NCBI GenBank assembly: GCA_028823855.1
Contig: JAPPFL010000051.1
Coordinates: forward strand, 1 to 64,000
Origin: Albidovulum sp.
Lineage (GTDB): Bacteria; Pseudomonadota; Alphaproteobacteria; Rhodobacterales; Rhodobacteraceae
Direction of reading: 5' to 3'
DNA length: 64,000 nt
Within the stretch, counting starts at the first letter, position 1, and every line of letters begins with the position of its first letter. Below the pieces are notes generated by a model that did no database searches, was not told the DNA's origin, and worked only from the letters and a program-made list of their open reading frames with translations. A program made the position numbers and the translations under genes. This document shows, in pieces, positions 18,371-28,856 of this stretch.

Positions 18371-19663
18371 TTGGCAAGTGCGCGATGTCCTCCAAATGAA
18401 ACTAGTCTCGGCTCGCGCCCGGTCAATGCCCTCCAAATCATGCAGATCATCGTTTCCTTTTCCGCACTGTTTTTATCAGTCATTCTCCTCCAATTGAGTT
18501 CGGGCGGGGTTGCCCCGCTCGATGCGCTTGCGGGCATCCAGAAGGGATTCTCGACCGCGGAAATCGGCATGCTTGGATCCTCGCATTTCGTCGGGTTTTT
18601 CGTCGGCTGCTGGTGGGCGCCACGCCTAATAGGGTCGATCGGACATTCGCGGTCCTTTGCCGCCTTTGCGGCTTCGGGAACCCTGGGAATACTCTTCCAC
18701 ACGATAATTATCGATCCTTACGCATGGGCCGTCATGCGCGTGATGTCGGGACTATGCGTAGCCGGCTGCTTTACCGTTATCGAAGCCTGGCTTCAGGCCA
18801 AATTCACGAACCGGAACCGCGGTCGCGCCATGGGCACATACCGCATGGCCGATCTTGGAGCGGGGCTATGCGCGCAGTTGCTCATCAGCGTCCTGGATCC
18901 GGCGAGCTATATCTCCTACAATATTCTCGCAATAATATGCTGCGCGTCATTGCTGCCGCTCCTTCTCACCCGGATACCGCAGCCATCAATCCGCAAAGCC
19001 CCGCGCCTCAACCCTAGGCTGGCGTTCCAAGTGTCGCCGATGGCTTGCATCGCCGTCGTCACTGCCGGCCTGACAACCGCCAGCTTTCGGATGATGGGTC
19101 CGATCTACGGCATTGAAGTCGGACTAGGAGCGGGCCTTATCGCCTTGTTTCTAGCAGCGTTTATTTTCGGAGGCGCGATTGCGCAGTACCCGGTCGGCTG
19201 GCTGGCCGACCGCTACGACAGGCGCTGGGTCATAGTCGGTCTATCGGCAATGGCGATCTGCTCGTGCATCGCTACGGTCGCGCTGTCGAATTCCGGACCT
19301 GTCGGAGTATTTACCGGCGCGGTCATTTTCGGCATGACCACATTTCCGATATTCTCGGTAGGCGCGGCACACGCGAGCGATTTCGCCGACCCGGAGCAAA
19401 TGGTGGAACTAAGCTCGTCACTGCTGTTCCTGTATGCGATCGGCGCGATCGCGAGCCCGGCGATCGTTGCGATGCTTATCGCCGTAGCGGGGCCGGAATC
19501 GATGTTCGTTTTCATTGGGATCATTCACCTTGCGCTTTGCGTTTTCTCGATATTGCGCATGGGTCGGCGCCCGTCGAAAAAGAGTCGGACTCCCTACGTA
19601 TACACGCCGCGAACCAGCTTTCTTATCGGGCGACTGATTAGGCGCAGGCGCCGCGATCGATAG
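18371..19663 (+). CDS. Major facilitator superfamily transporter
   Basis: A 12-helix inner-membrane transporter. After a polar stretch the first helix (IIVSFSALFLSVILLQL) begins; the loop GWLADRYDRRWVIVG carries the MFS signature between helices, and FRMMGPIYGIEVGLGAG begins the second bundle. The overall pattern resembles the YcaD-like group common in alphaproteobacteria. The substrate is unknown. The frame opens at a TTG (18371); an ATG at 18440 just before helix 1 may be the true start, and neither has a convincing ribosome site. It stands alone between nusB and metG on the same strand. Confidence 0.85.
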   Translation: MASARCPPNETSLGSRPVNALQIMQIIVSFSALFLSVILLQLSSGGVAPLDALAGIQKGFSTAEIGMLGSSHFVGFFVGCWWAPRLIGSIGHSRSFAAFAASGTLGILFHTIIIDPYAWAVMRVMSGLCVAGCFTVIEAWLQAKFTNRNRGRAMGTYRMADLGAGLCAQLLISVLDPASYISYNILAIICCASLLPLLLTRIPQPSIRKAPRLNPRLAFQVSPMACIAVVTAGLTTASFRMMGPIYGIEVGLGAGLIALFLAAFIFGGAIAQYPVGWLADRYDRRWVIVGLSAMAICSCIATVALSNSGPVGVFTGAVIFGMTTFPIFSVGAAHASDFADPEQMVELSSSLLFLYAIGAIASPAIVAMLIAVAGPESMFVFIGIIHLALCVFSILRMGRRPSKKSRTPYVYTPRTSFLIGRLIRRRRRDR

Positions 19664-19868
19664 CTATTTGAAGTCGAATCGGCATTCGTTCTTAAATCGG
19701 TCGAATTTCAATCCGGCGCCTATTTCTGCGAACGATCGCACACCGGTCGCCAAGGCGTAGCGCCATCGCACCAACGCAGCTTTGCCAGTCAATCGAACCG
19801 GCATCGCAGCTAGCGCCGTGCTTTGATATCGGCTAGGAACTCGCGACGATTCAGGAGTTCCGGCGAAG

Positions 19869-21599
19869 ATGGCGCGTATACTCATTACCTCCGCGATCCC
19901 GTACATTAACGGGATCAAGCACCTGGGAAATCTCGTGGGCAGCCAGCTGCCGGCGGATTTATACGCGCGCTACATGCGACTTCAAGGCAACGAAGTAATG
20001 TTCATCTGCGCGACCGACGAACATGGAACCCCGGCCGAGCTCGCGGCGATGAATGCAGGTATTCCCGTAGCGGAATACTGCGCCGAAATGCACCAGGTGC
20101 AAAAGCGACTAGGGGAAGGCTTTCGACTGTCCTTCGATCACTTCGGGCGATCATCCAGCGGACGCAATCACCAGCTTACGCAGCATTTCGCCGGTCGACT
20201 GGCTGACAACGGCCTGATCCGAGAGGTTGCTGAAAAACAGGTCTACTCGAAGGAGGACGGCCGCTTTCTGCCCGACCGTTACATCGAGGGGACCTGCCCG
20301 GCTTGCGGATACGAGCGAGCTCGCGGCGACCAATGCGAAAACTGCACAAAGCAATTGGACCCGACGGACCTGATTGATGCTCGATCGGCGGTTTCCGGAT
20401 CAGCCGATTTGGAATTGAGGGCAACCAAGCACCTCTACTTGAAGCAGTCGGCATTCAGGGAAAGGCTGGAAGATTGGATCGAAACTAAATTCGACTGGCC
20501 CGTGCTCACAACTTCCATAGCGAAAAAATGGCTAAGGGACGGCGACGGACTTCAGGATCGCGGCATTACGCGCGACCTCGAATGGGGGATTCCCGTAAAA
20601 AAAGGCGTCGAAGACTGGCCGGGCATGGAAGGCAAGGTGTTCTATGTATGGTTCGACGCGCCGATCGAATATATCGCGGCGACCGCCGAATGGGCGGATG
20701 CCAACGGAATGCCCGACTCGGAATGGCACCGATGGTGGCGAACGGACCTTGGCGCGGACGATGTCCGGTACGTGCAGTTCATGGGCAAGGACAATGTGCC
20801 GTTCCACACCCTTTCCTTCCCGACTACGATCCTGGGGTCCGGCGAGCCTTGGAAGCTCGTCGACTACATCAAGTCGTTCAACTTCCTGAACTACGATGGC
20901 GGACAGTTTTCCACCAGCGGCCAACGCGGCGTCTTTATGGATCAAGCTCTGGAAATTCTGCCGCCGGACTATTGGCGCTGGTGGCTGCTCTCGCATGCTC
21001 CGGAAAATTCCGACAGCGAGTTCACGTGGGAAAACTTTTCGGACTGCGTCAACAAAGAACTTGCCGACGTACTAGGAAATTTCGTTAATCGCGTCGTAAA
21101 ATTCGGCATGTCGAAATTCGGAGCGACCGTGCCCGGCGGAGGCGAATGGCAGGAGGCGGAACAATTTTGCGCTCAAACGATCTCGCAACTCGTCGGCGCC
21201 TATAGCGCGCACTTGGACAATATCGAAATCCGCAAGGCGGCCCGGACTCTGCGCGCAATCTGGTCGACAGGCAATGAATATCTTCAAGCGGCGGCTCCGT
21301 GGTCCGCAATCAAGACCGATCCCGAACGCGCCGAAACGATAATCTCTTTTTCATTGAACCTTATCAATTTGTATGGGCGGATCTCGTCGCCGTTCATTCC
21401 GGACGCTTCGGCCGCGATTCTCGCGTCAATGCGCTCCCCGTCGCGCGCTTGGCCGGCCAGTGCCGCCGAAGAGATGAAGGCGCTCGAACCGGGCCATGCA
21501 TACGACCCTCCGGACGTTTTGTTCCGCAAGATTTCCAAAGAAGAAGTTTCGATTTGGAAGAATGAATTTGCAGGCGGCTCAAAGCCCGACCCGGACTGA
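19869..21599 (+). CDS. metG: Methionyl-tRNA synthetase
   Basis: Charges tRNA-Met. The class I catalytic domain has HLGNL (the HIGH motif) at about residues 18-22 and a knuckle zinc site [17 protein letters not shown] at about 145-161, so this is the one-knuckle MetG1 type. At the place of KMSKS the sequence reads [19 protein letters not shown], a substitution typical of this alphaproteobacterial clade rather than damage. The anticodon-binding domain follows; there is no C-terminal tRNA-binding appendix. AGGAG lies upstream of the ATG. Confidence 0.95.
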   Translation: MARILITSAIPYINGIKHLGNLVGSQLPADLYARYMRLQGNEVMFICATDEHGTPAELAAMNAGIPVAEYCAEMHQVQKRLGEGFRLSFDHFGRSSSGRNHQLTQHFAGRLADNGLIREVAEKQVYSKEDGRFLPDRYIEGTCPACGYERARGDQCENCTKQLDPTDLIDARSAVSGSADLELRATKHLYLKQSAFRERLEDWIETKFDWPVLTTSIAKKWLRDGDGLQDRGITRDLEWGIPVKKGVEDWPGMEGKVFYVWFDAPIEYIAATAEWADANGMPDSEWHRWWRTDLGADDVRYVQFMGKDNVPFHTLSFPTTILGSGEPWKLVDYIKSFNFLNYDGGQFSTSGQRGVFMDQALEILPPDYWRWWLLSHAPENSDSEFTWENFSDCVNKELADVLGNFVNRVVKFGMSKFGATVPGGGEWQEAEQFCAQTISQLVGAYSAHLDNIEIRKAARTLRAIWSTGNEYLQAAAPWSAIKTDPERAETIISFSLNLINLYGRISSPFIPDASAAILASMRSPSRAWPASAAEEMKALEPGHAYDPPDVLFRKISKEEVSIWKNEFAGGSKPDPD

Positions 21600-21639
21600 A
21601 AGCGCCATTCGCCGTTCCGCGCGCCGGGATAAGCATACG

Positions 21640-23196
21640 ATGACCGATATCGTAATCGACCCGCGGGCCAAGCGAGCCATTCGGATCATCGAAGATGGAA
21701 GGAATGCCTTTATAACGGGAAAGGCGGGAACCGGCAAGTCCACGCTGCTTCGATATTGTCGCGACAACTGTCTCGAATCGGCGGTCGTGCTTGCGCCGAC
21801 GGGCGTCGCCGCTCTCAATGTCCAGGGACAGACGATTCACAGGTTTTTCGGATTCGGAATATCCGTTACGCCGACGTCGGTCAAAAAAAGCAATAGAGCG
21901 CCGATCGGCTTTAAAAGGCACCTCTTCAAGAAACTTCGCACAATTATCATCGATGAAGTTTCCATGGTTCGCGCCGATCTGCTCGACTGCGTCGACATCT
22001 ATCTGCGGAAGTACGGGCCGAAATCCCGAGAACCCTTCGGAGGCGTTCAAATGGTGTTTTTCGGCGACCTCTATCAGCTTTCGCCCGTCGTCAGAGGCGA
22101 CGAGAAAGCGCTTTTTCCGGATGTCTACGACTCTCCGTATTTTTTCAGTTCGGCCGTTGCAAAGAAGTCCGATCTCGAAATCGTCGAATTGGACGCGATC
22201 TATCGCCAAAGGGACCAGGAATTCATAGACTTGCTGAGCAAGATTAGGGACGGCGAGGCACGATCCGAAGACCTGAAAATTTTGAACCGGCGCGTCGATC
22301 CGGCCTACGAGCCGTCGGACGGAAAATTCTTCATTACGCTGACTGCGACGAACGCAAGAGCCGAGCGCATTAACGAGGCGAAGCTCAAAGCTCTTCCGGG
22401 AGAAGAAATTGAATCCATTGCCAAGGTAACAGGCAAGGTCGAGAAGGACAGCTTTCCAACGGCTGAACGCCTGAGGTTCAAAGTCGGATCTCAAATAATG
22501 ATGCTGAACAACGACTTCGGTGAAAGGTGGGTAAATGGCAGCATTGGCGAAATCACGAGCATCGATAAGGACGAAGAGGGCTCGTTCCTGGTCGAGGCGC
22601 GACTTCGCGACAAGGAAGATCTTGTACATATAGAGCAATATTCGTGGAACGTAATCGAATTCGTCATGCAAGACGGCGAAATCGTCCCGAAAGAAGTTGG
22701 GGGCTTCGAACAACTGCCTTTCCGCCTTTCCTGGGCGGTGACCGTTCACAAGAGCCAAGGCTTGACCTTCCAAGAGGTCATTATCGACCTCGATCGCGCA
22801 TTCGGATTCGGCCAGGCTTATACCGCGATCAGCCGATGCGCTACGCTCGACGGAATCGTCCTGACCCGACCCGTTAGCGAAGACATGATACGAACCGACT
22901 TCCGAATTCAGCAATTCTTTTCCGATCGAAAAATTAAATTGGCGAACGAGCGAAAGCCTGTTTCCGAAAAGATACGACTCATTCGAAATGCCATCGAGTC
23001 GGGAACCGATCTCGAAATTCACTATCTTAAAAGGAACAACGTGGAATCTCGGCATATCGTATCGCCGACGGAAGTGGGCGATCTAGCCTACGAAGGCGCC
23101 AGCTATACGGGAATGCGAGCGCGATGCGCGGCGGCGCGGAAATCATTGAACTTCAGGATCGATAGAATCACGGAGCTGGCGCCATCCGAACAGTAG
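21640..23196 (+). CDS. PIF1-family DNA helicase with C-terminal WYL-like domain
   Basis: Superfamily 1B helicase. Walker A is GKAGTGKS (27-34), APTGVAALNV follows, Walker B is IIIDEVSM (about 102-109), then GDLYQLSPVV, and motif VI region WAVTVHKSQGLTFQEVIIDL with YTAISRC. The last 70 residues (AIESGTDLEIHYL ... RIDRITEL) look like a WYL domain, a ligand- or nucleic-acid-sensing module seen fused to bacterial PIF1. The start ATG at 21640 lies 40 bases after metG; a longer frame would overlap metG. The role may be in unwinding G-quadruplexes or forks, by analogy. Confidence 0.9.
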   Translation: MTDIVIDPRAKRAIRIIEDGRNAFITGKAGTGKSTLLRYCRDNCLESAVVLAPTGVAALNVQGQTIHRFFGFGISVTPTSVKKSNRAPIGFKRHLFKKLRTIIIDEVSMVRADLLDCVDIYLRKYGPKSREPFGGVQMVFFGDLYQLSPVVRGDEKALFPDVYDSPYFFSSAVAKKSDLEIVELDAIYRQRDQEFIDLLSKIRDGEARSEDLKILNRRVDPAYEPSDGKFFITLTATNARAERINEAKLKALPGEEIESIAKVTGKVEKDSFPTAERLRFKVGSQIMMLNNDFGERWVNGSIGEITSIDKDEEGSFLVEARLRDKEDLVHIEQYSWNVIEFVMQDGEIVPKEVGGFEQLPFRLSWAVTVHKSQGLTFQEVIIDLDRAFGFGQAYTAISRCATLDGIVLTRPVSEDMIRTDFRIQQFFSDRKIKLANERKPVSEKIRLIRNAIESGTDLEIHYLKRNNVESRHIVSPTEVGDLAYEGASYTGMRARCAAARKSLNFRIDRITELAPSEQ

Positions 23197-23208
23197 GGCC
23201 TCGCAGAG

Positions 23209-23226
23209 CGAAACCGGCCGGTTTCG
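23209..23226. terminator. Palindrome after the PIF1 helicase gene
   Basis: CGAAACCGGCCGGTTTCG is a perfect 18-base palindrome 12 bases after the stop codon. As RNA it gives a seven-base stem with a GGCC loop. No U-run follows, so a transcription terminator is plausible but not certain. Confidence 0.4.
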
Positions 23227-23371
23227 GCGCGGCGAAGCCGCAGCTATACTGCCGAAACGCGCTCGGCACCATATTGTTATTCTACCGCTAAGCATATTGG
23301 ATGCTGCAAACAAATGACCTTGCATGGCCGTGCGACAATGGCGTACGCGCAATAAAAGTACGATAAATCCG

Positions 23372-24244
23372 ATGCTGCTTCCGATCCGGGACCACAATCC
23401 ATCTAGAAGCACTCCGTACGTTACCTACGGAATCATAGCTGCGAACGTCATCGTTTATCTTTCATATCGCCATCGATTTTTCGACGGAACAGTCGGATAT
23501 TTTTTTGCGGACTGGGCAATGATCCCGCGCCGAATTATCGGCGGAGAGGGATTCGAGACGCTCATTACGTGCATGTTTCTCCACGCGGGATTGCTCCACC
23601 TCGCAGGCAATATGCTCATCCTGTACATCTTCGGCGACAATTTAGAGGATCTTCTGGGCCGCTTCCGCTACTTCCTTTTCTACCTCGCGTCGGGTTTGGG
23701 GGCCGATGCGTTCCAAATCTTCTCGAATCCTTATTCGATTATTCCCACGGTCGGCGCATCCGGCGCGGTCGCGGGGGTCATGGGGGGCTACCTCTTGATG
23801 TTCCCGAAAGCCCGAGTGGACGTACTTCTGACTTTCCTGATATTTTTCAAGTTTATCGTGATGAGGGCTTGGGTATTCCTTGGAATCTGGTTCGGCTTGC
23901 AGTTCGTACTGGGCAGCAACAGCGACGATACGGGCGGAGGAGTGGCTTATTGGGCCCATGTCGGAGGTTTCGCAGCGGGATTCCTGCTTATTTTGCCTGC
24001 TTGGACCCGTCTTGGCGGCATCAGATTCTGGAAAGATCACGATGGCCATCCGGACCATCCCGAAGCCGACGGATTGCGCATTCCCCGAATTATTCGCGGC
24101 GTTTCCGCGAGAAAAGCGGGAAACAGCCGTTCGAACGACTCGCTAAGCCGAAAAATTTACCGGAAGAAAGGATCGCCCTGGGGCCGCGATCGAATTTCGC
24201 CGGCCCCGCGGCGAAGCCCGTGGAGCAAATCCCGCACGAAATAA
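23372..24244 (+). CDS. Rhomboid family intramembrane serine protease
   Basis: A 290-residue membrane protein with six predicted helices. The active-site serine is in GASGAVAGVMGGYL and the partner histidine in AHVGGFAAGFLL; the loop FLHAGLLHLAGNMLILYIFGDNLED is the usual rhomboid helix 2 motif with the asparagine and histidine of the oxyanion region. The C-terminal 60 residues are basic and probably unstructured in the cytoplasm. The ATG at 23372 gives the family-typical start (MLLPIRDHNPS); an upstream in-frame start at 23324 is less likely. Substrate unknown. Confidence 0.9.
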   Translation: MLLPIRDHNPSRSTPYVTYGIIAANVIVYLSYRHRFFDGTVGYFFADWAMIPRRIIGGEGFETLITCMFLHAGLLHLAGNMLILYIFGDNLEDLLGRFRYFLFYLASGLGADAFQIFSNPYSIIPTVGASGAVAGVMGGYLLMFPKARVDVLLTFLIFFKFIVMRAWVFLGIWFGLQFVLGSNSDDTGGGVAYWAHVGGFAAGFLLILPAWTRLGGIRFWKDHDGHPDHPEADGLRIPRIIRGVSARKAGNSRSNDSLSRKIYRKKGSPWGRDRISPAPRRSPWSKSRTK

Positions 24245-24277
24245 GCGGCAGCAGATTCTGAATCCGATTTGCCGAAG

Positions 24278-24305
24278 ATTCGCCGTCCGCCGCAAGACGG
24301 CGAAT
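24278..24305. terminator. Hairpin between convergent rhomboid and argF genes
   Basis: ATTCGCCGTC (24278-24287) and GACGGCGAAT (24296-24305) form a ten-base stem with an eight-base loop in the 65 bases between two stop codons. A bidirectional terminator is likely, although neither side has a strong T-run. Confidence 0.55.
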
Positions 24306-24309
24306 TCAG

Positions 24310-25236
24310 TCAGGAATCCAAGCACCAGCTGAGAATTGACTTTTGCACGTGAAGCCGGTTCTCCGTTTCGTCGAAGACAACCGACTGCGGACCGTCCATG
24401 ACTTCCGAAGTTACCTCCTCTTCGCGATGAGCCGGCAAGCAATGCATGAACAGCGCATCCGGCTTCGCTTTCGCCATCAAATCCCCGTTGACCTGAAACG
24501 GCAGCATCTTCTGCAGTTTATCCTTTTCGGAAAGCTCTGCGTCGTGCATGGACGTCCATGCGTCGGTAACGATCAGGTCCGCGTCGACTACCGCTGAATA
24601 AGGATCAAATTCGAACTGTACCGACGCCCCGTTCTCGCGCGCGAAGTCGACCGCTTCGGAGCATGGCTGCATCTCGACGGGCCCCGAAAATACGAAATCG
24701 AATCCGAACCGGCCCGCCGCGTGAAGAAAGGATGTGCAGACATTATTGCCGGAACCGAACCAGGCAATGCTTCGGCCCCTGATTGACCCGCGTTTCTCCT
24801 CGTAGGTCATAATATCGGCCATGATTTGGCAAGGATGGCTCTTGTTCGTAAGACCGTTGACGACCGGAACGTCGGCGTGCTCGGCGAATTCGAACAGCGA
24901 ATTGTGATCGAAGGTCCGAATCATGATCAAATCCACATACCTGGAGAGCACCCGCGCGGTATCCGCGACAGTTTCCCCGCGCCCAAGTTGCATTTCCGAT
25001 CCGTATAGCACGAGCGCTTGCCCGCCCTGCTGGCGAACCGCGGCTTCGAACGATACTCTCGTTCGAGTTGAAGGCTTCTCGAATACCAGCGCGACGAGCT
25101 TCCCGCCCAAGCGAGTATCCGCGTCGGTTTCGCCATTTGCGCGGCCGATTCGCGAATTCTTCGTTTCGCGGGCCCTTGCGATTATGCCTTCCAGATCCCT
25201 GCTCGGAATATCGGATAAATCGAGGAAATCGGGCAT
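24310..25236 (-). CDS. argF: Ornithine carbamoyltransferase
   Basis: Forms citrulline from ornithine and carbamoyl phosphate. The 308-residue protein has the carbamoyl-phosphate motif STRTR (about 56-60), HPCQ for carbamoyl binding, the variant DAWTSM at the ornithine site (usually DTWVSM) and the cysteine loop HCLPAH. It follows argD with five bases between stop and start, so the two arginine genes form one operon, as in many alphaproteobacteria. It converges on the rhomboid gene. Confidence 0.96.
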   Translation of the reverse strand: MPDFLDLSDIPSRDLEGIIARARETKNSRIGRANGETDADTRLGGKLVALVFEKPSTRTRVSFEAAVRQQGGQALVLYGSEMQLGRGETVADTARVLSRYVDLIMIRTFDHNSLFEFAEHADVPVVNGLTNKSHPCQIMADIMTYEEKRGSIRGRSIAWFGSGNNVCTSFLHAAGRFGFDFVFSGPVEMQPCSEAVDFARENGASVQFEFDPYSAVVDADLIVTDAWTSMHDAELSEKDKLQKMLPFQVNGDLMAKAKPDALFMHCLPAHREEEVTSEVMDGPQSVVFDETENRLHVQKSILSWCLDS

Positions 25237-25241
25237 GGCGG

Positions 25242-26414
25242 CTACGTGCCCATTGACGATGCGGCCCGGTCCATTCGCATGACGGCATCGGCAAGCTCTT
25301 CCTGCGAAATAATCAGCGGCGGCAAAAGTCGCACGACGTTGTCGCCGGCGGCAATCGTCAGGATTTTCTGCTTCAGCGCGGCCTGTATGAATTCGCTATT
25401 TGGAACGCGGCATTTGATACCGAGCATCAGTCCCGCCCCGCGCACTTCATCGAAGATATCCGGGTGCCCCGCAACAAGGGCTTCAAGCCTTTGGCGGAAA
25501 TAGCCGGCGCGCTTTCGAATGTCTTGCAGAAAGTCGGGATCCGAGACAATTTCCACCACGCGTGCGCCGACAGCGCAAGCCAGCGGATTGCCTCCGAACG
25601 TCGACCCGTGCGTGCCTGCCGTCATGCCGGCGGCCGCTCTTTCGGTCGCCAGGCACGCTCCGAGCGGAAACCCGCCACCAATGCCTTTCGCGACGGCCAT
25701 GATGTCGGGTTCGATACCGGCCCATTCATGGGCGAACAACCTACCCGTTCTGCCCATTCCGCACTGAATTTCGTCCAGAATAAGCAAAATACCGTGCCGG
25801 TCGCAAATTTCGCGAAGCAGCTTGAGATACCGGTCTTCTAGGGGGACGATGCCACCTTCCCCTAAAACGGGTTCGACCATGAACGCCGCCGTATTTTCGT
25901 CGACGGCGGCTTCCGCGGCATCAATGTCGCCTCTAGGAATCTGTACAAAGCCGGGGGCGAGCGGCTCGAATCCCTCGGTCAGCTTTTCGGATCCCGCCGC
26001 CGATATCATTGCAATTGTCCGCCCGTGGAACGCGCCCTCCAGCGTGATTACATTTTTGCGTTCCGGCTGCTCCTTGCAGTGCCAGTAGCGCCTGGCGATC
26101 TTGACCGACAATTCGGTCGCCTCCGTTCCGGAGTTTCCGAAGAAAACAGTGTCGGCGAAGGAATTCTCCACCAGCATCGAGGCTAGGCGCTCCTGGTTGG
26201 AAACGCGGTACAAGTTCGACGTGTGCCAAAGTTTTTCGGCCTGGGTCTTCAAAGCTTCGACAAGCTGCGGATGGGCATGGCCGAGAGACGCGACGGCAAT
26301 TCCGGCGCCGCAGTCGAGGTATCTTTCCCCGCTCCCCGTGATGAGCCAGCATCCCTCGCCTTTCTCGAAAGCTAGATCCGCTCGAATGTAGGTCGGCATT
26401 ATCGGCGCGATCAT
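25242..26414 (-). CDS. argD: Acetylornithine aminotransferase
   Basis: A PLP enzyme of arginine synthesis that transfers an amino group to N-acetylglutamate semialdehyde; many also act as succinyldiaminopimelate aminotransferase in lysine synthesis. The 390-residue protein has [40 protein letters not shown] and the lysine for PLP in [17 protein letters not shown] is eight bases upstream of the ATG. It begins the argD-argF operon and is divergent from gcrA across a 494-base gap. Confidence 0.95.
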   Translation of the reverse strand: MIAPIMPTYIRADLAFEKGEGCWLITGSGERYLDCGAGIAVASLGHAHPQLVEALKTQAEKLWHTSNLYRVSNQERLASMLVENSFADTVFFGNSGTEATELSVKIARRYWHCKEQPERKNVITLEGAFHGRTIAMISAAGSEKLTEGFEPLAPGFVQIPRGDIDAAEAAVDENTAAFMVEPVLGEGGIVPLEDRYLKLLREICDRHGILLILDEIQCGMGRTGRLFAHEWAGIEPDIMAVAKGIGGGFPLGACLATERAAAGMTAGTHGSTFGGNPLACAVGARVVEIVSDPDFLQDIRKRAGYFRQRLEALVAGHPDIFDEVRGAGLMLGIKCRVPNSEFIQAALKQKILTIAAGDNVVRLLPPLIISQEELADAVMRMDRAASSMGT

Positions 26415-26908
26415 GGCGACATCCTCAGTTGAAAAAAGCCCCGTTGCATATTTTTCTAGGCCAAGTCAATTCCCGAGGGCAATCAAGTATCAATTTAGCT
26501 GAACTAGCGGCGAAAATTTTCGGCCGCGAGAATCGCTGCCGGCCCGGAGCGAAGCTGCCTCTCGCTAATCGACAAGACATCCCAGCGCCGCCAAGGAGGC
26601 CTATAGTTCTCAGTTTAGCCTAGGAAACGCGAAAGTTGGAGATCGTAGGAATCGGGACGCAACAGCAACCCGCTGTCGCCGCCGGCATCGGCGCGCCGCG
26701 CTTTTCGCCGGGCAGGACCCATCCGGATTCCATTCCCGGCAATTGTCCGGAAGGCCGAATTCCCGGAAGCGCAATCGGAAGCATCCTTTCATGGCGGTTG
26801 AAATCCCTGGGGAAATGCACAAATGTGGTAAGCGAAACTTGCATGGGGCGGTTCGCGGTAGGCTGTCTTTCGTCGCAGTCGACAAGCGAAGAAGAAAGGG
26901 ATCGATTT
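26415..26908. other. 494-base divergent region between argD and gcrA
   Basis: Frames here have no recognisable domain. One plus-strand frame runs from 26636 into gcrA but the extra 91 residues look like translated spacer. GANTC sites, the target of the CcrM methylase that acts with GcrA, occur at 26530-26534 and 26726-26730; such pentamers are frequent enough that this is only suggestive. Confidence 0.45.
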
Positions 26909-27487
26909 ATGGCCTGGACGGAAGAAAAAGTTGAGCTGCTGAAAAAGCTTTGGTGCGAGCAGTATACGGCTTGCCAAGTCGCGGAGAAAATCGGCGGCGT
27001 TACTCGCAATGCCGTTATCGGGAAGGCTTACCGCCTCAAACTAAAAAAGCCCCCGCTCGACAAGCCGGAAAGGGAATCGACAAAAAAGGCCAGCAAGAGG
27101 AAGCAGCCTGAACCGGCGCGGATTGCGGCCAATTCGAATTCTAAAGAGGAATCGAACCGTTTGAAGGATCTTTCTCCAGCGAGAAAGCCGATCCACTTAA
27201 AGAAGCCGATTCTAGTTGCCGGCCGACCGCTTCCTCCGCAACCGTCCCTTAACGAAGTTAGCCCCGAGGAGCTCGAAAACGTCAAGGAAGTTGAAAAGAC
27301 CTCCCTCAAGATTTCGCTAATGGAGCTTACCGAAAGAACCTGCAAATGGCCAATCGGCGATCCCTCGACGCCGGAATTCTGGTTTTGCGGCCTTCCAAGC
27401 CTTCAGGGAAAGCCCTATTGCCAGGCGCACGAAAGGATCGCCTATCAGCCGCTCGCATCGCGGAGGGAAAGGCGAACGGAAAACTAG
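26909..27487 (+). CDS. gcrA: Cell-cycle regulator GcrA
   Basis: A sigma-70-associated transcription factor confined to alphaproteobacteria that acts at promoters with methylated GANTC sites. The 192-residue protein starts MAWTEEKVELLKKLWCEQYTA, the GcrA helix-turn-helix, followed by GGVTRNAVIGKAYRLKL. The C-terminal domain that binds RpoD region 2 is visible as LTERTCKWPIGDPSTPEFWFCG and KPYCQAHERIAYQP. A lysine-rich linker joins them. The ATG at 26909 with AAGGG eight bases upstream matches the family start. Confidence 0.95.
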   Translation: MAWTEEKVELLKKLWCEQYTACQVAEKIGGVTRNAVIGKAYRLKLKKPPLDKPERESTKKASKRKQPEPARIAANSNSKEESNRLKDLSPARKPIHLKKPILVAGRPLPPQPSLNEVSPEELENVKEVEKTSLKISLMELTERTCKWPIGDPSTPEFWFCGLPSLQGKPYCQAHERIAYQPLASRRERRTEN

Positions 27488-27701
27488 TTAGCGTCTTTCC
27501 GACACTATGAATTTCGAATCGGGGACTTGTAGGCTCGGCACTGCATCGAAAGCGAAGCGAGATGCCGGTCGACGGCCACCCGCAGCTGCTCCAATTTGCG
27601 GCCAAGGCTGGAAAATAACGCAATATGTGCTATGGTTCCGGCTATTTCGGCGATCGGCAGAAATTTCCGAATTAAATCAAAAGGCAGGCTAGGGCGAAGC
27701 A

Positions 27702-28175
27702 ATGGCGAGGCGAGTGCCTATGGACCTAGGTCCACATTCGAAAACTGACGCGCGAACGCAGTTCGCGGCACTTTGCTATCGATCTCGCAATGAGTCTTTG
27801 AAGCTTCTTCTTGTGACTAGCCGACGCTTGCGTCGATGGGTATTGCCGAAGGGCTGGCCTGTCGACGGCCTTACGCCAGCGGAAACTGCAATGCGCGAGG
27901 CGTTTGAAGAAGCCGGAGTGTCGGGATTTATTGAAGAGAGATGCATTGGCCATTATTCCTACAGAAAAGTTCTAAGTGGAAATTTCAGTATACCTTGCAT
28001 AGTCGCGGTATTTCCGGTTGAAGTAAAAGTACTGAAAGATTCCTTTCCCGAAAACGGGCAGAGACATCGAAAATGGTTTACGCGAAAAAAGGCCGCCGCG
28101 GCGGTAAGCGAAAACGAGCTTAAGAAGATCATACTCAATTTCAACCCGAATCATTTCGAAGGATCGCGAAAATGA
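27702..28175 (+). CDS. NUDIX hydrolase
   Basis: A 157-residue NUDIX pyrophosphohydrolase. The Nudix box spans about residues 50-72 (PKGWPVDGLTPAETAMREAF then EEAG), with the REAFEEAG core needed for metal binding. The family cleaves X-linked nucleoside diphosphates; the short, single-domain form with WVLPKGWP near the start resembles diphosphoinositol-polyphosphate-like hydrolases common in alphaproteobacteria. The substrate cannot be assigned. It lies alone between gcrA and the DUF1178 gene; a second ATG at 27720 is possible. Confidence 0.88.
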   Translation: MARRVPMDLGPHSKTDARTQFAALCYRSRNESLKLLLVTSRRLRRWVLPKGWPVDGLTPAETAMREAFEEAGVSGFIEERCIGHYSYRKVLSGNFSIPCIVAVFPVEVKVLKDSFPENGQRHRKWFTRKKAAAAVSENELKKIILNFNPNHFEGSRK

Positions 28176-28245
28176 GTTTACCGTTCAACGCGGAATCTCT
28201 TGGAAGACCAGAAACCGAAATCGACTGCCGCTTCAGGTATTCGGC

Positions 28246-28689
28246 ATGATACGCTTCACGCTCGGGTGCGCGGACGACCACGAATTCGAATCGTGGTTTA
28301 AGTCGAATGATGCATACGATTCTCTGGCAGCCGCGGGCATGATAGCGTGTCCCGTATGCGGTTCGTGCAACGTAGGCAAAAAAATGATGGCGCCTCAAGT
28401 AAGCACGCGGAACGGGACAAAGGACCACAAGAAAGAACAGCAGCCGGTGAAAATTGCCGATCCCAAGAACAAGTTCGAAAAAGCAATAGAGAAGCTGAAA
28501 CGAAAAATCGAAAAGGAATCGGAATACGTTGGCACCAACTTCGCAAATGAAGCGCGCGCCATCCATTCCGGCGAATCCCCGGAGCGCTCGATTTTCGGAG
28601 AAGCGCACGCTTCCGAAACGCGGGCATTGATAGAAGAAGGCGTTCCGATTGCGCCGCTTCCCTGGATCCCGACCTGCAAATCGAACTAG
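28246..28689 (+). CDS. DUF1178 family protein
   Basis: A 147-residue protein of a family common in alpha- and betaproteobacteria. It starts MIRFTLGCADDHEFESWF and has the CPVCGS zinc-knuckle motif, then a lysine-rich helical centre, and the conserved end NEARAIHSGESPERSIFGEAHAS and PLPWIPT. The function is unknown. It is often found near lysC/ptsP or carbon-nitrogen hydrolase genes in related genomes, and here lies 167 bases before lysC. Confidence 0.9.
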   Translation: MIRFTLGCADDHEFESWFKSNDAYDSLAAAGMIACPVCGSCNVGKKMMAPQVSTRNGTKDHKKEQQPVKIADPKNKFEKAIEKLKRKIEKESEYVGTNFANEARAIHSGESPERSIFGEAHASETRALIEEGVPIAPLPWIPTCKSN

Positions 28690-28856
28690 CCCGTCTCGGT
28701 TCCGTTTCAAAGTTGGGAATCTGCTAACGGCGCAAGTTAACGTCCTTCGGCGCTAAGTTCCCGCGAGCCGCTCTCTTGAAATCCGATCAATCGAAAAACT
28801 TGATGCAGTGCGGTTTGGTAGATATGGAACCGGGATTGCATGCTGGATGACGCGAG

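Noticed and set aside
19869-21599. Loss of the KMSKS motif in MetRS as a sign of inactivation.
   Set aside because: The FSTS..RG replacement is typical of the alphaproteobacterial MetG1 clade, and all other motifs are intact.
21394-23055. A 553-codon open frame on the minus strand.
   Set aside because: It is antisense to metG and the PIF1 helicase, both strongly supported; its translation has no domain and no start signal.
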